From Chloroflexota bacterium (lineage in GTDB: Bacteria > Chloroflexota > Anaerolineae > Aggregatilineales > Phototrophicaceae): a stretch of 57,264 nucleotides of DNA. Below are positions 17,343-26,261 of the stretch, piece by piece; the stretch's first letter is position 1, and each line of letters begins with the position of its first letter. A program made the translations under genes and the position numbers. The notes below the pieces were generated by a model. It saw only the letters and a program-made list of their open reading frames with translations. It was not told the origin of the DNA and did no database searches. Location of the stretch: NCBI GenBank assembly GCA_028875245.1, contig JAPPEU010000032.1, positions 1-57,264 on the forward strand, given 5' to 3'.

Positions 17343-18122
17343 TCAGATCAACGTGTGGATCAGGCGACGGGTGGCGGCCATCGCTTCGGCGCTTCCATCC
17401 AGCGTGCCATTCCAGAGGCTGAATAAGATTCCCGCCACTTGAGCCCGCGCGAGCACATGCTTGAGCGACTCGACGCTGTCGTCCAAAGAGGGACCGCCGG
17501 GCTCCGGGTAGCTCATGGCGGGCATCTCGGCGCAGTCGACGACGTCCGTGTCAAAGTGAATGTACAGTGCTTTATTCGGCAGCGGCGCCGCGTGCAAATC
17601 GCCCAGCGTTTCATAAAGCGTGACATCGCTTTCGCGCAGCATGAGGCCTTCTTCCGGATCGAGATTGCGCGCGTCGCTTATGATGACATCGGATTCCTTG
17701 ATCGGCGCCAGATTCAGTCCGCGCATCAGATGTTGATTGCCGCGCCCGACTAAAGCCGCCAGCGGCATACCACCAAGGAACCCGCTGGGCGTCGTCTCCG
17801 GTGTATTGAAATCGCCATGCGAATCGTACCAAAGGATGGCGGGCGCCTGCGCCTCCAAACCCTTGACCATGCCGAGGCAGCTTGTGCAATCATTGGCGAA
17901 AACGACCGGCACTCGCTCGGTATGATCCGCTACCGCGGTCGCCAGCGCGCGATTGACGGCGACCACTGGATCAGCGACGGCGGCGAAATCCGGCGCTATC
18001 TCCAGCCACTCGGCATTGAGCTCGGCGGCGATTCCGCTTTTGCGCAGGGCTTCTACTTCACGTCGTTCCGGCAGCGCTTCGCCCAGATAATAGGGTACGC
18101 CGATGCAAAGAAATTCTGACAT
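17343..18122 (-). CDS. Arginase/ureohydrolase-family protein
   Basis: The protein has 259 residues and the Mn-dependent ureohydrolase fold. WYDSHGDFNTPE supplies the DxHxD metal ligands, and HFDTDVVD the second Asp pair. The first metal motif, normally GGDHS, reads ANDCTSCLG, so the usual histidine ligand is a cysteine. This may mark a subfamily rather than a dead enzyme. Guanidino substrates (arginine, agmatine, formiminoglutamate) are the family's range; which one applies cannot be told. AGGAG precedes the ATG at 18122. It lies after the YdcF gene on the same strand. Confidence 0.8.
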   Translation of the reverse strand: MSEFLCIGVPYYLGEALPERREVEALRKSGIAAELNAEWLEIAPDFAAVADPVVAVNRALATAVADHTERVPVVFANDCTSCLGMVKGLEAQAPAILWYDSHGDFNTPETTPSGFLGGMPLAALVGRGNQHLMRGLNLAPIKESDVIISDARNLDPEEGLMLRESDVTLYETLGDLHAAPLPNKALYIHFDTDVVDCAEMPAMSYPEPGGPSLDDSVESLKHVLARAQVAGILFSLWNGTLDGSAEAMAATRRLIHTLI

Positions 18123-18148
18123 AAGCTGCTCCTAGGGCCAGATGCGAC

Positions 18149-18787
18149 TCATATCCCTTGAATGTGGGTTACCGGCAACTGAAAGACTTCCTTGAATATC
18201 TGCCAGTTGAAGGCGATAAATTCGCGGGCCAGCGACAAGGGGTAAACCAAGGCGCCGCGAATGCGATTTCGGGAAACCGGGCTCGTCATTACCTCGATGC
18301 CCTGAAGCTGGAACAGCCAGCGCGCCCGCAGCATATGATAACTGTCGCTGACCAAAACGGCGCGCGCGAGACGCATGTCGTCCAGAATATGGCGGCTGTA
18401 GATGGCGTTTTCTTCCGTGCTGCGGCTGCGCTTTTCAGTCAAAATCGCCCCGGCCGGCAAGCCCGCCCCAAACAGGATTTCGCGGCAGGCGGCCGCTTCC
18501 GTGCGCGGATAATACTCCGACCGCCCGCCCGTGCACAAAACCAGCGGCGCGACGCCTTGATGCCAAAGATTGGCGCCCTGCCGGCTGCGGCGGGTCAGCG
18601 CGGGTCCGGGACGGCCGTCGTCTCGCAAGCCCGCGCCCAGCACGATGATGATGTCGGCGGATTCGGTCTCGTCCTGCAAGCCGGTGACGTGGACCGCGGC
18701 GATGAAGCCGATGAAGTAAAGCAGAGCGGCGAGAATGATGAAGAGTAGGAAGCGCTTGATGCGCCTGCGGATTCCGGACTTCTGCAT
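18149..18787 (-). CDS. YdcF/SanA-like DUF218 membrane protein
   Basis: The protein has 212 residues, with one N-terminal membrane helix (about 10-30) and an extracytoplasmic DUF218 domain. The signature is IIIVLGAGLRDDGRPGPAL, then LVLCTGG, EAAACREIL, RSRSTEENAIYSR and VLVSDSYHMLRARWLF. SanA-like members affect envelope permeability, and ElyC affects peptidoglycan precursor use; the biochemical activity is not established. AGGA precedes the ATG. It is the last gene before the accessory methyltransferase block. Confidence 0.85.
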   Translation of the reverse strand: MQKSGIRRRIKRFLLFIILAALLYFIGFIAAVHVTGLQDETESADIIIVLGAGLRDDGRPGPALTRRSRQGANLWHQGVAPLVLCTGGRSEYYPRTEAAACREILFGAGLPAGAILTEKRSRSTEENAIYSRHILDDMRLARAVLVSDSYHMLRARWLFQLQGIEVMTSPVSRNRIRGALVYPLSLAREFIAFNWQIFKEVFQLPVTHIQGI

Positions 18788-18819
18788 TCCAGCGATATCC
18801 TTTGAACGTCAGCGCAAGT

Positions 18820-20481
18820 TCAGAGCAGACCCTGCTGCGACTTGCCGGCTGAGTCCATCTTCGTTGGGGTGAAGCGCTCGGCTTTCATGTGTGTTCCATG
18901 CTGTGGCGGCAATTCGAGCGACGCGCCGTCAAGCAAATCGCCAACCGTCACAATTTGCACACGGCGGTATCGGCGTTGCCAGAAGTCCGATAGGTAGTAA
19001 CCTGATTCTAGAGCCTCCCTAAGCATATTCTGCGTAGGCAGCTCCAAAGTTATGAGGAGACCGATGGCCGCTTTCTCGCTGTCTACCGTACTTTTCAATT
19101 CGCGGATGTCTTTGACGCTTACCTTGCCCGATTTGACTTGCACGATGACTTTTCGCGCTATAGCTTTGCCTTTGTCATCCCGTTCAAAGAAATTGATGAT
19201 GCCGTCTATGCCTTTGTCCGCGCCCTTCTTGCCTTTGCGCGAGCCAGCCCTACCGCCTACTGGTTTCGCGCCCGCCAGCGAAAGCGCCCACCATTCAAAT
19301 TGATAACGGCCTTCATTGGCGGAATCCCGCGCCAATTCTCGCGCCCCATCAAGTGCGCGCGGCTCGCCGATGACCGAGTAATCGCGTCCTGATACCAATT
19401 CAAACATATCTTGCAGTCGATACTTTTGCAGGGCGATGCTCAGGTGCGTTATGTCAATACCAATCCAGCGGCGCTTGAGCTTGTGAGCGGCAGCGATTGA
19501 AGTACCACATCCGCAAAAGGGATCCAGCACAATGTCGTCTTCATTTGATGACGCAAGGATGATGCGCTCTAGCAGGGCTTCTGGCTTCTGTGTGGGGTAA
19601 CCTAATCGCTCCTTATGCCACGACCTCAACGCTTCAATGTCGATCCACAGGTCGTTTGTCAATTGCCCCTCAGACTCGTCCAAGTATCGTTTAATTCGTG
19701 CTATGCCATTGCTTGTGTAATAGATGCGATTCTCGTTTTCCAACTGTTGCATTGTTTCGATTGGGCATCTCCAGACGCGAACCACACCATGCCATTCGTA
19801 TTCATATCCTCCACCAGATAAGCCGGACGCGCTCAAGTCTCCGGACATCCACCGTCTTCCGTCATCGTCCTGATAACGATAATAAGTTTCTAAATAATCT
19901 TCATCGTAAGGCTGATAAATGTTATTCCACTTTGGGTACTCAGACTTTGAATAGAAAAGAATGACGTCATGGATTTTCCCGAACCGATTGGCGTCATTGT
20001 GCGCTGATGTGCGTTTCCAAATCAATTCGTTTTTGAAATTCCTCGGGTCAAATATCGCGTCGAGCAGAATCTTCAAATAGTGACTGGCTGTCGGGTCGCA
20101 ATGCAGATATAAACTCCCCGTCGGCTTTAGTACCCGGTCAAGCTCCACCAGGCGCGCGGCCATCATCACCAAATAAGCCATCATCTGGTTGCGGTCAATC
20201 AGATTGAGCAGCGCTTCAATCGCGGTCGATACCTTCGCCGGGGCGCTTATGATCAGGTCGTGGTAGGTTGCTTCGGCGGTCTCTCCCCAATGCCAGGTGT
20301 CCTCAAAGGCGGTGATTTGCGCTTCGCTGTCTGCGCCGCTCTCTGAACGAAACAGAACGTTGTAGTTGCGATTGCTGTTGAAGGGCGGATCCAGATAGAT
20401 CAAGTCGACGCATTCATCGGGGAAGTACTCGCGGCTGCGCAAGATTTCAAGATTGTCGCCGTAGAAGAGTCGATTGTTCAT
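18820..20481 (-). CDS. Beta-class DNA methyltransferase fused to nuclease-like domain
   Basis: This 553-residue protein starts with a N6-adenine/N4-cytosine methyltransferase domain in beta-class order: catalytic LDPPFNSNRNY near residue 31, target-recognition middle, and SAM-binding DPFCGCGTSIAAAHKL near 320. From about residue 395 follows a second domain with GADKGIDGIINF, a KVIVQVKSG and a strand LLITLE. This is the D-x(n)-QxK layout of Mrr/PD-(D/E)xK endonucleases. Methylation and cleavage may thus sit on one chain, as in type IIG/IIC-like systems; the target is unknown. The gene is AT-richer than its neighbours and lies between the YdcF gene and nrdJ, suggesting lateral gain. A DUF2188 protein is encoded just upstream. 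Confidence 0.85.
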   Translation of the reverse strand: MNNRLFYGDNLEILRSREYFPDECVDLIYLDPPFNSNRNYNVLFRSESGADSEAQITAFEDTWHWGETAEATYHDLIISAPAKVSTAIEALLNLIDRNQMMAYLVMMAARLVELDRVLKPTGSLYLHCDPTASHYLKILLDAIFDPRNFKNELIWKRTSAHNDANRFGKIHDVILFYSKSEYPKWNNIYQPYDEDYLETYYRYQDDDGRRWMSGDLSASGLSGGGYEYEWHGVVRVWRCPIETMQQLENENRIYYTSNGIARIKRYLDESEGQLTNDLWIDIEALRSWHKERLGYPTQKPEALLERIILASSNEDDIVLDPFCGCGTSIAAAHKLKRRWIGIDITHLSIALQKYRLQDMFELVSGRDYSVIGEPRALDGARELARDSANEGRYQFEWWALSLAGAKPVGGRAGSRKGKKGADKGIDGIINFFERDDKGKAIARKVIVQVKSGKVSVKDIRELKSTVDSEKAAIGLLITLELPTQNMLREALESGYYLSDFWQRRYRRVQIVTVGDLLDGASLELPPQHGTHMKAERFTPTKMDSAGKSQQGLL

Positions 20482-20498
20482 ATTGAGTTGCTAATGTT

Positions 20499-20726
20499 TT
20501 ATCCTTTTGGCGGATAAGGATCATTACCGTAGCTGTTTCTTTCGCGGATTTTACCGTCGCGGCCATGAATCAAGAGTTCAGACTGTTGATTTTCCGCAAT
20601 TCCTCTCGCAACTTCAATCGCCTCTTGCTGCGTTGACGTAATCTTAGTTGCCCGAGAGTTACCTGCTCCAATCACTTTCCAACCACCTTCTGTCGGTGTG
20701 ACATGTTGATTCTTGCCTTTTGCCAT
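20499..20726 (-). CDS. DUF2188-like small protein
   Basis: The 75-residue protein begins MAKGKNQHVTPTEGGWKVIGAGN at 20726, with GGAGAGGA upstream. An in-frame extension to 20822 overlaps nrdJ and is not credible. The pattern HVTP-GGWKV, then TQQEAIEVARGIA, then SELLIHGRDGKIRERNSYGNDP fits DUF2188, a small domain often next to mobile or defence genes. Its role is unknown. It is the first gene of the two-gene accessory block, 17 nt before the methyltransferase, and starts 14 nt after the nrdJ stop. Confidence 0.8.
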   Translation of the reverse strand: MAKGKNQHVTPTEGGWKVIGAGNSRATKITSTQQEAIEVARGIAENQQSELLIHGRDGKIRERNSYGNDPYPPKG

Positions 20727-20740
20727 GATGTTCCTCTCCT

Positions 20741-23320
20741 TCAACACTCGCTGTAGCCGCAACTCAGACATTTGCGGCAATTCTCGGCGCGGATCAACGT
20801 AATCGTCCCGCAAGCCGGGCACATATCGGCGCCCGAAATCGTCGAGTTCATCGACGGGCCGGCTTCGGCATCGTCGGACTTGGCGCCGGCGCCGCTGGCC
20901 TGCTCAATGGGCAAGTTCAGTTGCTGCGGCTGATCCTCCGGGAAGAACTCCATCTGCAAGACGCGCGCCACCGCATCCGGCAGTGACAGCACGCGCTTCG
21001 GGCCGAAGCCGATCGGGCGGGCGCCGCCAATATCTTGCAGCTGTTCGATGACCAACTTGAGCATATCGCGGCGGTTATGCGGCGCGGTCGTGCGCAGCTG
21101 CAAGGAAATCATCCGCCCCAGGCTTTCGGCATCGGCTTGGATATCCGTGCCTGCCTTGGCAATGGCAATGAACACCTCGAAGGGATTCTCCTGCTCATCG
21201 TGGTTGATAGTGATGTATGCCGTGCCAAAGGGCGTTTGGGTCTTGACTGTTCGCCCATGCAAGATATCCGGCCGCGGATACACATGATGCGGCGTCGTGG
21301 CCGGCTCCGTGTCCTCGCCGCTCTGCAAGTCCTCCATTTCGCTTTCGGCGCGCTCATCGCCTTTGAGCATCAAGACCTGTTCGTCTCGGCTGCCGTCGCG
21401 GTAGATCGTGCCGCCCTTGCAGCCAAGCTCGTACATGTATTGATAAAGCTCGCTGACTTCCTCAACCGTGTATTCATTCGGCACATTGCAGGTTTTTGAG
21501 ATGGCGCTGTCGATCCAGCGCTGGAAGGCGCCTTGCACTTTGATATGCTCCCGCGGCGAGAGGTCCATTGCGGTGACAAAATAATCGGGCAAGGCTTCGG
21601 CTTCCGGATGCGCTTCGTACCAATCTCTCACAATCGGCACTTGCTCTTCATGCAAGCCGAGCCGACTCTTGCGGTAATAGACCCAGGAGAAAAACGGTTC
21701 GACGCCGGTGGACGTATTGACCATCGTGCCGGTGGTGCCGGTCGGCGCTTGCGTCAGCAAGGTAACGTTGCGGATGCCGTCACGCCCTATCTTCTCACGT
21801 ATGCCGGCGGGCATCACCTGCATGAAGCCGCTTTCCAGGAACTTCTCGGCGTCAAACATCGGGAAAGCGCCCTTTTCCCGCGCCAGTTCACTTGAAGTCT
21901 CGTAGGCTGTGAGGGCGATCGTTCGGTAGATTTCGTCGATGACCGCGACTGACTCATCGCTGCCGTAGCGAACGCCGAGCTTCAGCATCAATTCGGCAAC
22001 GCCCATCGTGCCCAGGCCGACGCGCCGCTCCGACATCTGGACCTTGCGATTCTCCTCGAAGAAATAAGGCGTCGTGTCGATGACGTTATCGAGGAAGCGC
22101 GTCGAATAGGCGACCGTCCGGCGCAGCTCGTCCCAGGCGACGTCGTCCGCGATTTCGTCGTAGAAGCGCGACAGGTTGATCGCGCCCAGATTGCAGACCG
22201 AAAAGGCGCCAAGCGGCTGTTCGCCGCAAGGGTTGGTGCAAATCTGCGGATTGAAATACCAGCTGTTCGCCATCTTGTTGCTGCGCTCGCGGAACCAAAC
22301 GCCCGGCTCCGCGCTCGCCCAGGCGCTTTCGATAATCGCGTCCCAGAGCTCGCGCGCCTTTATCGTCTTGTACGGCAGGACCTTCCGCCCGCTGGCCACC
22401 CAGGTGTCCAGATCGCCATCCCAAAGCGCGTCATAATCGGGATCGCGTGTATCGGGGAAAGCCAACTCCCAATCGGCGTCAGCTTTGACCGCGGCCATCA
22501 ATTTGTCGGACAGGCCGACGCTGATATTGGCGTTGGTGATCTTGCCCGATTGCCGCTTGCTGTTGATGAAGTTAAAGATATCCGGGTGCCAGTCATTGAG
22601 TATCAGCATCAGCGCGCCGCGCCGGCTGCCGCCTTGTTCGATGAGACCGGTGACGAAACTGTAAAGCCCGCCCCAAGAGACTGCGCCGCTTGATCGACCG
22701 TTGACGCCTTTCACATAGGCGTGCCGCGGCCGCAGGGTCGACAGGTTGATGCCCACGCCGCCCCCGCGCGACATAATCTCGGTCATCTGCCCCAGCGTCG
22801 TCATGATTCCTTCGCGCGAGTCCTGCGGCGAGGGGATGACGTAACAATTGTAATAGGTCAGGTCCTGGTCGGTGCCGGCCGCCGTCAGGATGCGCCCGCC
22901 GGGCACAAACTTCCAGTCATCCAGCAGCCAGCGGAATTTCCCGCTCCATTTGTCCTGTTTGGCCGCGCCGTCTTCTACCGCCGCCACGCCGCGCGCCACC
23001 CGGTCCATCATTTGCCCCGGCTCGGTTTCGATAGGCTTGTCCACATGCTCGAGATCGCGCACGACGACCTCGCCATCAAGCAGGGTGACGGTGACTTGGG
23101 GCAGGGCGATCTCTTTGACCCGGCCGATCTCGCGCTGGCCGGTCTTGGCGTTGACGACCACAATGACAGTGTCGCCGACTGCCAGACTCGTCCGTGTCAT
23201 ATCCTTTTGGGCGTAGCGGTCAAGGAAGATCTTGTAACCAAGTTCGTGCAATGTGCTTGTGCTTGCTTGCGGCTGTATCATGACGGGAACATCCTGGTAA
23301 TGGCGAATGCGCAGTGGCAT
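20741..23320 (-). CDS. nrdJ: Adenosylcobalamin-dependent ribonucleotide reductase (class II)
   Basis: This 859-residue enzyme makes deoxyribonucleotides with B12-generated thiyl chemistry, needing neither oxygen nor a second subunit. Landmarks are YYNCYVIPSP and KTCNVPNEYT (redox cysteines), NPCGEQPLGAFSVCNLGAIN (thiyl Cys) and APTGTTGTMVNTSTGVEPFF. Two additions stand out. An approximately 50-residue SH3/KOW-like insertion (SLAVGDTVIVVV to LEHVDKPIET) interrupts the N-terminus. A C-terminal zinc ribbon (CPACG and CRKCLSCGYSEC) follows a linker carrying QQLNLPIE. ATG at 23320 is used; ATG at 23281 is an alternative. No cobalamin riboswitch is visible upstream. Confidence 0.96.
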   Translation of the reverse strand: MPLRIRHYQDVPVMIQPQASTSTLHELGYKIFLDRYAQKDMTRTSLAVGDTVIVVVNAKTGQREIGRVKEIALPQVTVTLLDGEVVVRDLEHVDKPIETEPGQMMDRVARGVAAVEDGAAKQDKWSGKFRWLLDDWKFVPGGRILTAAGTDQDLTYYNCYVIPSPQDSREGIMTTLGQMTEIMSRGGGVGINLSTLRPRHAYVKGVNGRSSGAVSWGGLYSFVTGLIEQGGSRRGALMLILNDWHPDIFNFINSKRQSGKITNANISVGLSDKLMAAVKADADWELAFPDTRDPDYDALWDGDLDTWVASGRKVLPYKTIKARELWDAIIESAWASAEPGVWFRERSNKMANSWYFNPQICTNPCGEQPLGAFSVCNLGAINLSRFYDEIADDVAWDELRRTVAYSTRFLDNVIDTTPYFFEENRKVQMSERRVGLGTMGVAELMLKLGVRYGSDESVAVIDEIYRTIALTAYETSSELAREKGAFPMFDAEKFLESGFMQVMPAGIREKIGRDGIRNVTLLTQAPTGTTGTMVNTSTGVEPFFSWVYYRKSRLGLHEEQVPIVRDWYEAHPEAEALPDYFVTAMDLSPREHIKVQGAFQRWIDSAISKTCNVPNEYTVEEVSELYQYMYELGCKGGTIYRDGSRDEQVLMLKGDERAESEMEDLQSGEDTEPATTPHHVYPRPDILHGRTVKTQTPFGTAYITINHDEQENPFEVFIAIAKAGTDIQADAESLGRMISLQLRTTAPHNRRDMLKLVIEQLQDIGGARPIGFGPKRVLSLPDAVARVLQMEFFPEDQPQQLNLPIEQASGAGAKSDDAEAGPSMNSTISGADMCPACGTITLIRAENCRKCLSCGYSEC

Positions 23321-23328
23321 CTATCGGG

Positions 23329-23334
23329 ACTATA
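23329..23334 (-). promoter_or_regulatory. -10 box giving a near-leaderless nrdJ mRNA
   Basis: TATAGT on the minus strand ends 8 nt before the nrdJ ATG, so transcription would begin at or within two bases of the start codon. No matching -35 is apparent. Confidence 0.35.
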
Positions 23335-23580
23335 CGGAAACGCTTTTGTGTTCATGATTACGCATTGATGCAGGGTATCGCGATGGGACTTTGATTCGTG
23401 AATCCAGGTTCACGGAAGGTGCTTACTTTTATAGCATGGAAACATCATCTTTGCGAAAGAAACTTCGTTGATTTTGACTTGAGTTTCGTCCTTCCTTTAA
23501 TGAACTCAGAGTATAATTGCCGCTTCTATGATAGACCGAATGTTCTAAAATCGCAACAGCCTTTTGTCGAGGCAATCAAT
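23335..23580. other. AT-rich intergenic region nrdJ-ftsZ
   Basis: This gap of about 300 nt has no convincing gene. A 66-codon plus-strand frame at 23398 has no ribosome site and no recognisable composition. A perfect plus-strand TATAAT at 23512-23517 would start a transcript near 23524 that runs straight into the terminator at 23587-23612, a possible RNA of about 90 nt. No -35 matches at 16-18 nt spacing. Confidence 0.35.
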
Positions 23581-23612
23581 AAAAAAGTGGGCTGGTAGAG
23601 CCCACTCTTTTT
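23581..23612 (-). terminator. Bidirectional terminator after ftsZ
   Basis: GTGGGCT (23587-23593) pairs perfectly with AGCCCAC (23599-23605) around a 5-nt loop, with AAAAAA before and TCTTTTT after. Read on the minus strand it is a classic intrinsic terminator 25 nt past the ftsZ stop, closing the dcw cluster. It would work on the plus strand too. Confidence 0.9.
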
Positions 23613-23636
23613 GAAGGTACGTAACTTGCGCGCTGC

Positions 23637-24887
23637 TTATTGACGGCGATTGCGCTTCCGCAGAAATGCCGGCAGCTCGGTGTTCTTGGGGTCGATGTTG
23701 TCGTAGGTGCGCGGGTCTTCCTGGGGCGGAGAGGGCGGCGCCAGGCGATTGCGCTGGAAGGGCGAGTTCGGCCCTGCTGGCGCGGAGCCGCCGCTGCTGG
23801 CCGCCATGCCGTCTCCGGAGGCGTCGACTTCGACATCTTCATAGATCGGCCGCTGTATCGACGGCGGGTTGGGCAGCGGATGGCTTTGGCGGATAGGCAA
23901 GGCGCCCGCTTCTTTCATGGTTGTCTCAAGGCGGCTGCGCTCGAATCCAGTGGCGATGACGGTGATGTGAACTTCATCGCCCATGCTTTCGTCAATGTGC
24001 GCGCCGAAGATCAGGTTGCATTCCGGATGGGCGCTGTCTTTGATGATGGCGGCCGCTTCATTGACTTCGAAAAGGGTCAAGTCGCTCCCGCCTGTGATTG
24101 AGAACAGAATGCCGCGCGCGCCATCAATTGTCACATCAAGCAGACCGCTGGTTATTGCCATTTCGGCTGCCGATCGAGCGCGGTCATCGCCGGCCGCCCG
24201 ACCAACCGCCATCAGAGCGGCGCCGCCTTCAGACATGACCGTGCGCACATCGGCGAAGTCGAGATTGATTAAACCGGGCACGGTTATCAACTCGGATATG
24301 CCTTGAATGCCCTGGCGCAGCACATCGTCGGCCAGCGAGAAGGCCTGTTGCAGCGTCGAGCGCTTGTCCGCCATTTGCAGCAGACGGTCATTCGGGATGA
24401 CGATCAGCGTATCGACCTGGCTCTTCAGCGCTTCAATGCCGGTCTTGGCCAGCTGCGCCCGCCGCGTGCCTTCAAATGTGAAGGGGCGGGTGACCACGCC
24501 AATCGTCAGCGCGCCCAGCTCTTTGGCTATCTGCGCGATGACCGGCGATGCGCCGGTGCCGGTGCCGCCGCCCATGCCGCAGGCGACGAAAATCATATCG
24601 GAACCGCGCAGGACCTCGAGCAGATCTTCCGAGCTTTCTTCGGCCGCCTTGCGCCCGATTTCCGGATTGCCGCCGGCGCCAAGACCGCGCGTCAGCTTGT
24701 CCCCGATGCGCACGCGCGTCTTCGCCTTGGACAGCATCAGAGCCTGGTTGTCGGTGTTGACCGCAATGAACTCGACGCCGCCCAGCCCTTCGTTGATCAT
24801 GCGATTGACCGCGTTTCCACCGCCCCCGCCAACGCCAACGACCTTAATCTGCGCGAAGTTTTCCCCTGTTATCAAATCATTGACCAT
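23637..24887 (-). CDS. ftsZ: Cell division protein FtsZ
   Basis: This 416-residue tubulin homologue polymerises with GTP into the Z ring. It shows [14 protein letters not shown] near residue 17, the tubulin signature [13 protein letters not shown] near 105, and the T7 loop [11 protein letters not shown] near 208. A variable Pro/Ser-rich linker (about 330-395) leads to the C-terminal tail [13 protein letters not shown] that binds FtsA and other ring proteins. It is the last gene of the dcw cluster, 132 nt after ftsA, with its own promoter and a strong terminator behind. GAGG precedes the ATG. Confidence 0.98.
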   Translation of the reverse strand: MVNDLITGENFAQIKVVGVGGGGGNAVNRMINEGLGGVEFIAVNTDNQALMLSKAKTRVRIGDKLTRGLGAGGNPEIGRKAAEESSEDLLEVLRGSDMIFVACGMGGGTGTGASPVIAQIAKELGALTIGVVTRPFTFEGTRRAQLAKTGIEALKSQVDTLIVIPNDRLLQMADKRSTLQQAFSLADDVLRQGIQGISELITVPGLINLDFADVRTVMSEGGAALMAVGRAAGDDRARSAAEMAITSGLLDVTIDGARGILFSITGGSDLTLFEVNEAAAIIKDSAHPECNLIFGAHIDESMGDEVHITVIATGFERSRLETTMKEAGALPIRQSHPLPNPPSIQRPIYEDVEVDASGDGMAASSGGSAPAGPNSPFQRNRLAPPSPPQEDPRTYDNIDPKNTELPAFLRKRNRRQ

Positions 24888-24946
24888 AATGTCTACCCTC
24901 GTGTATCAGCACGCCAAGAGAACGTGTGCGACTCTTTCAATTGCTC

Positions 24947-24974
24947 ATTGTACGCGTATTGCCCGCATGTGCAA
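24947..24974 (-). promoter_or_regulatory. Promoter for ftsZ
   Basis: On the minus strand TTGCAC (24969-24974) and TACAAT (24947-24952) are 16 nt apart. A start near 24940 gives a leader of about 53 nt to the ftsZ ATG at 24887. This lets ftsZ be expressed apart from the rest of the cluster, as in many bacteria. Confidence 0.6.
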
Positions 24975-25019
24975 ATCAAATAAGAGGCAATAATTCAGGA
25001 CAATTCTTATGCGGATTTC

Positions 25020-26255
25020 TCAATCATCTTGCGGCAGAAATCGCCGCAGAATCTCATTCATCCGGCGGCCCCATTGGTTCACCGGCAGGCCCATCGCATC
25101 TACCGCTTCCGGCTCAATCATGGCGTCCATTTCCAGCCCAAGCCGCAGCAATCCCACGCTTGTGCTGTAGGCCGGGCTTTTGAGCGCGTCCGCGATGCCG
25201 GTGATTTTCTCCGGGTGGGCCAGGCGCACCGGCACATTCAGGATGCGGGAGGCCAAATCGCGATAACCGGGCAATTGGGAGCTGCCGCCGGTGATGACCG
25301 CGCCCGCCCGCAGCAGGCCGGCATATCCGGACCGTTTAATCTCTTTTTCCACCAACTCGAATATCTCTTCAAAGCGCGCTTCAATGACCATCGCCAGATC
25401 GCGCCGTGACACGGGCAGTATCTCGCCGCCGAATGGCTCCACGGGGAAAACTTCTGATTCGCTCACCGCGTTCATATCGGCATGCCCGCGCTGTACCTTG
25501 ACCTGCTCCGCCAGGCCAAAGGGCACGCGCATCCAATAGGTGATGTCCTGCGTGACGTGGTTGCCGCCGACCGGGATGATGGCCGTATGCCAAACCGTGC
25601 CGTCTATGAAAATGGCAAGATCGGTCGCGCCGCCGCCGATGTCAATCACCACCGCGCCCATCTCGCGTTCATGGTCGGTCAAGACGGCGTCGCCGGCCGC
25701 CAGCGGATTGAGAATGAAGCGGTCCACTAATACGCCGGCTGACTCGACCGCGTCTTCGAGGTTGGCCAGGCTGGTGGTTGAGGCGGTGATAATATGGGCG
25801 TCCACCTCCAGCCGGAAGCAGTGCATGCCAAGGGGGCTGCGGATGCCTTCCTGGCCGTCCAGCGTGTAGCTGCGCGGCACCACGTGCAAGATCTCGCGGT
25901 TGTGCGGAATGGCGATATTGCGCGCGACGCTCATCGCCTTGTCGAGGTCTTCAGGTCCCACGCTGCGCGAGCCGGCGATGGTCGCCAGTCCGCGGCTGGT
26001 CAGCGAGGTGATATGACTGCCCGCCACGCTCACAAAGGCCCGGTTAATATCATAGCCGCTGGATTTCTCCGCTTTGCGGACGGACTTGGCAATGGCGGAA
26101 GAAAGCGCGCCAACGTCATTGACGACGCCTTTCTTCATCCCGTCGCTGGGTTCAATGCCCAAACCGACCACATAGACATCTTCCGGCCGGACCTCGCCGA
26201 CGATCGTGCAGATTTTTTGTGTGCCAACATCAAGGCCTACTACTAAGTCACCCAT
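25020..26255 (-). CDS. ftsA: Cell division protein FtsA
   Basis: This 411-residue actin-fold ATPase tethers FtsZ to the membrane. It has the phosphate 1 motif GLDVGTQKICTIVGEV at the N-terminus, the phosphate 2 motif VIDIGGGATDLAIF near 200, and an adenosine motif AVITGGSSQLPGY near 325. The C-terminus WGRRMNEILRRFLPQ is an amphipathic helix suited to membrane binding. It follows ftsQ by 6 nt, so they are cotranscribed. Confidence 0.97.
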   Translation of the reverse strand: MGDLVVGLDVGTQKICTIVGEVRPEDVYVVGLGIEPSDGMKKGVVNDVGALSSAIAKSVRKAEKSSGYDINRAFVSVAGSHITSLTSRGLATIAGSRSVGPEDLDKAMSVARNIAIPHNREILHVVPRSYTLDGQEGIRSPLGMHCFRLEVDAHIITASTTSLANLEDAVESAGVLVDRFILNPLAAGDAVLTDHEREMGAVVIDIGGGATDLAIFIDGTVWHTAIIPVGGNHVTQDITYWMRVPFGLAEQVKVQRGHADMNAVSESEVFPVEPFGGEILPVSRRDLAMVIEARFEEIFELVEKEIKRSGYAGLLRAGAVITGGSSQLPGYRDLASRILNVPVRLAHPEKITGIADALKSPAYSTSVGLLRLGLEMDAMIEPEAVDAMGLPVNQWGRRMNEILRRFLPQDD

Positions 26256-26261
26256 GTGGAT

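Noticed and set aside
23030..23200. Possible intein or group I intron in nrdJ
   Set aside because: The inserted segment is only about 50 residues, keeps the frame and has no intein splice-junction residues. An added beta-barrel domain fits better.
23398..23598. 66-codon plus-strand ORF between nrdJ and ftsZ
   Set aside because: It has no ribosome site and a non-descript sequence, and it runs into the terminator stem. It is more likely non-coding.
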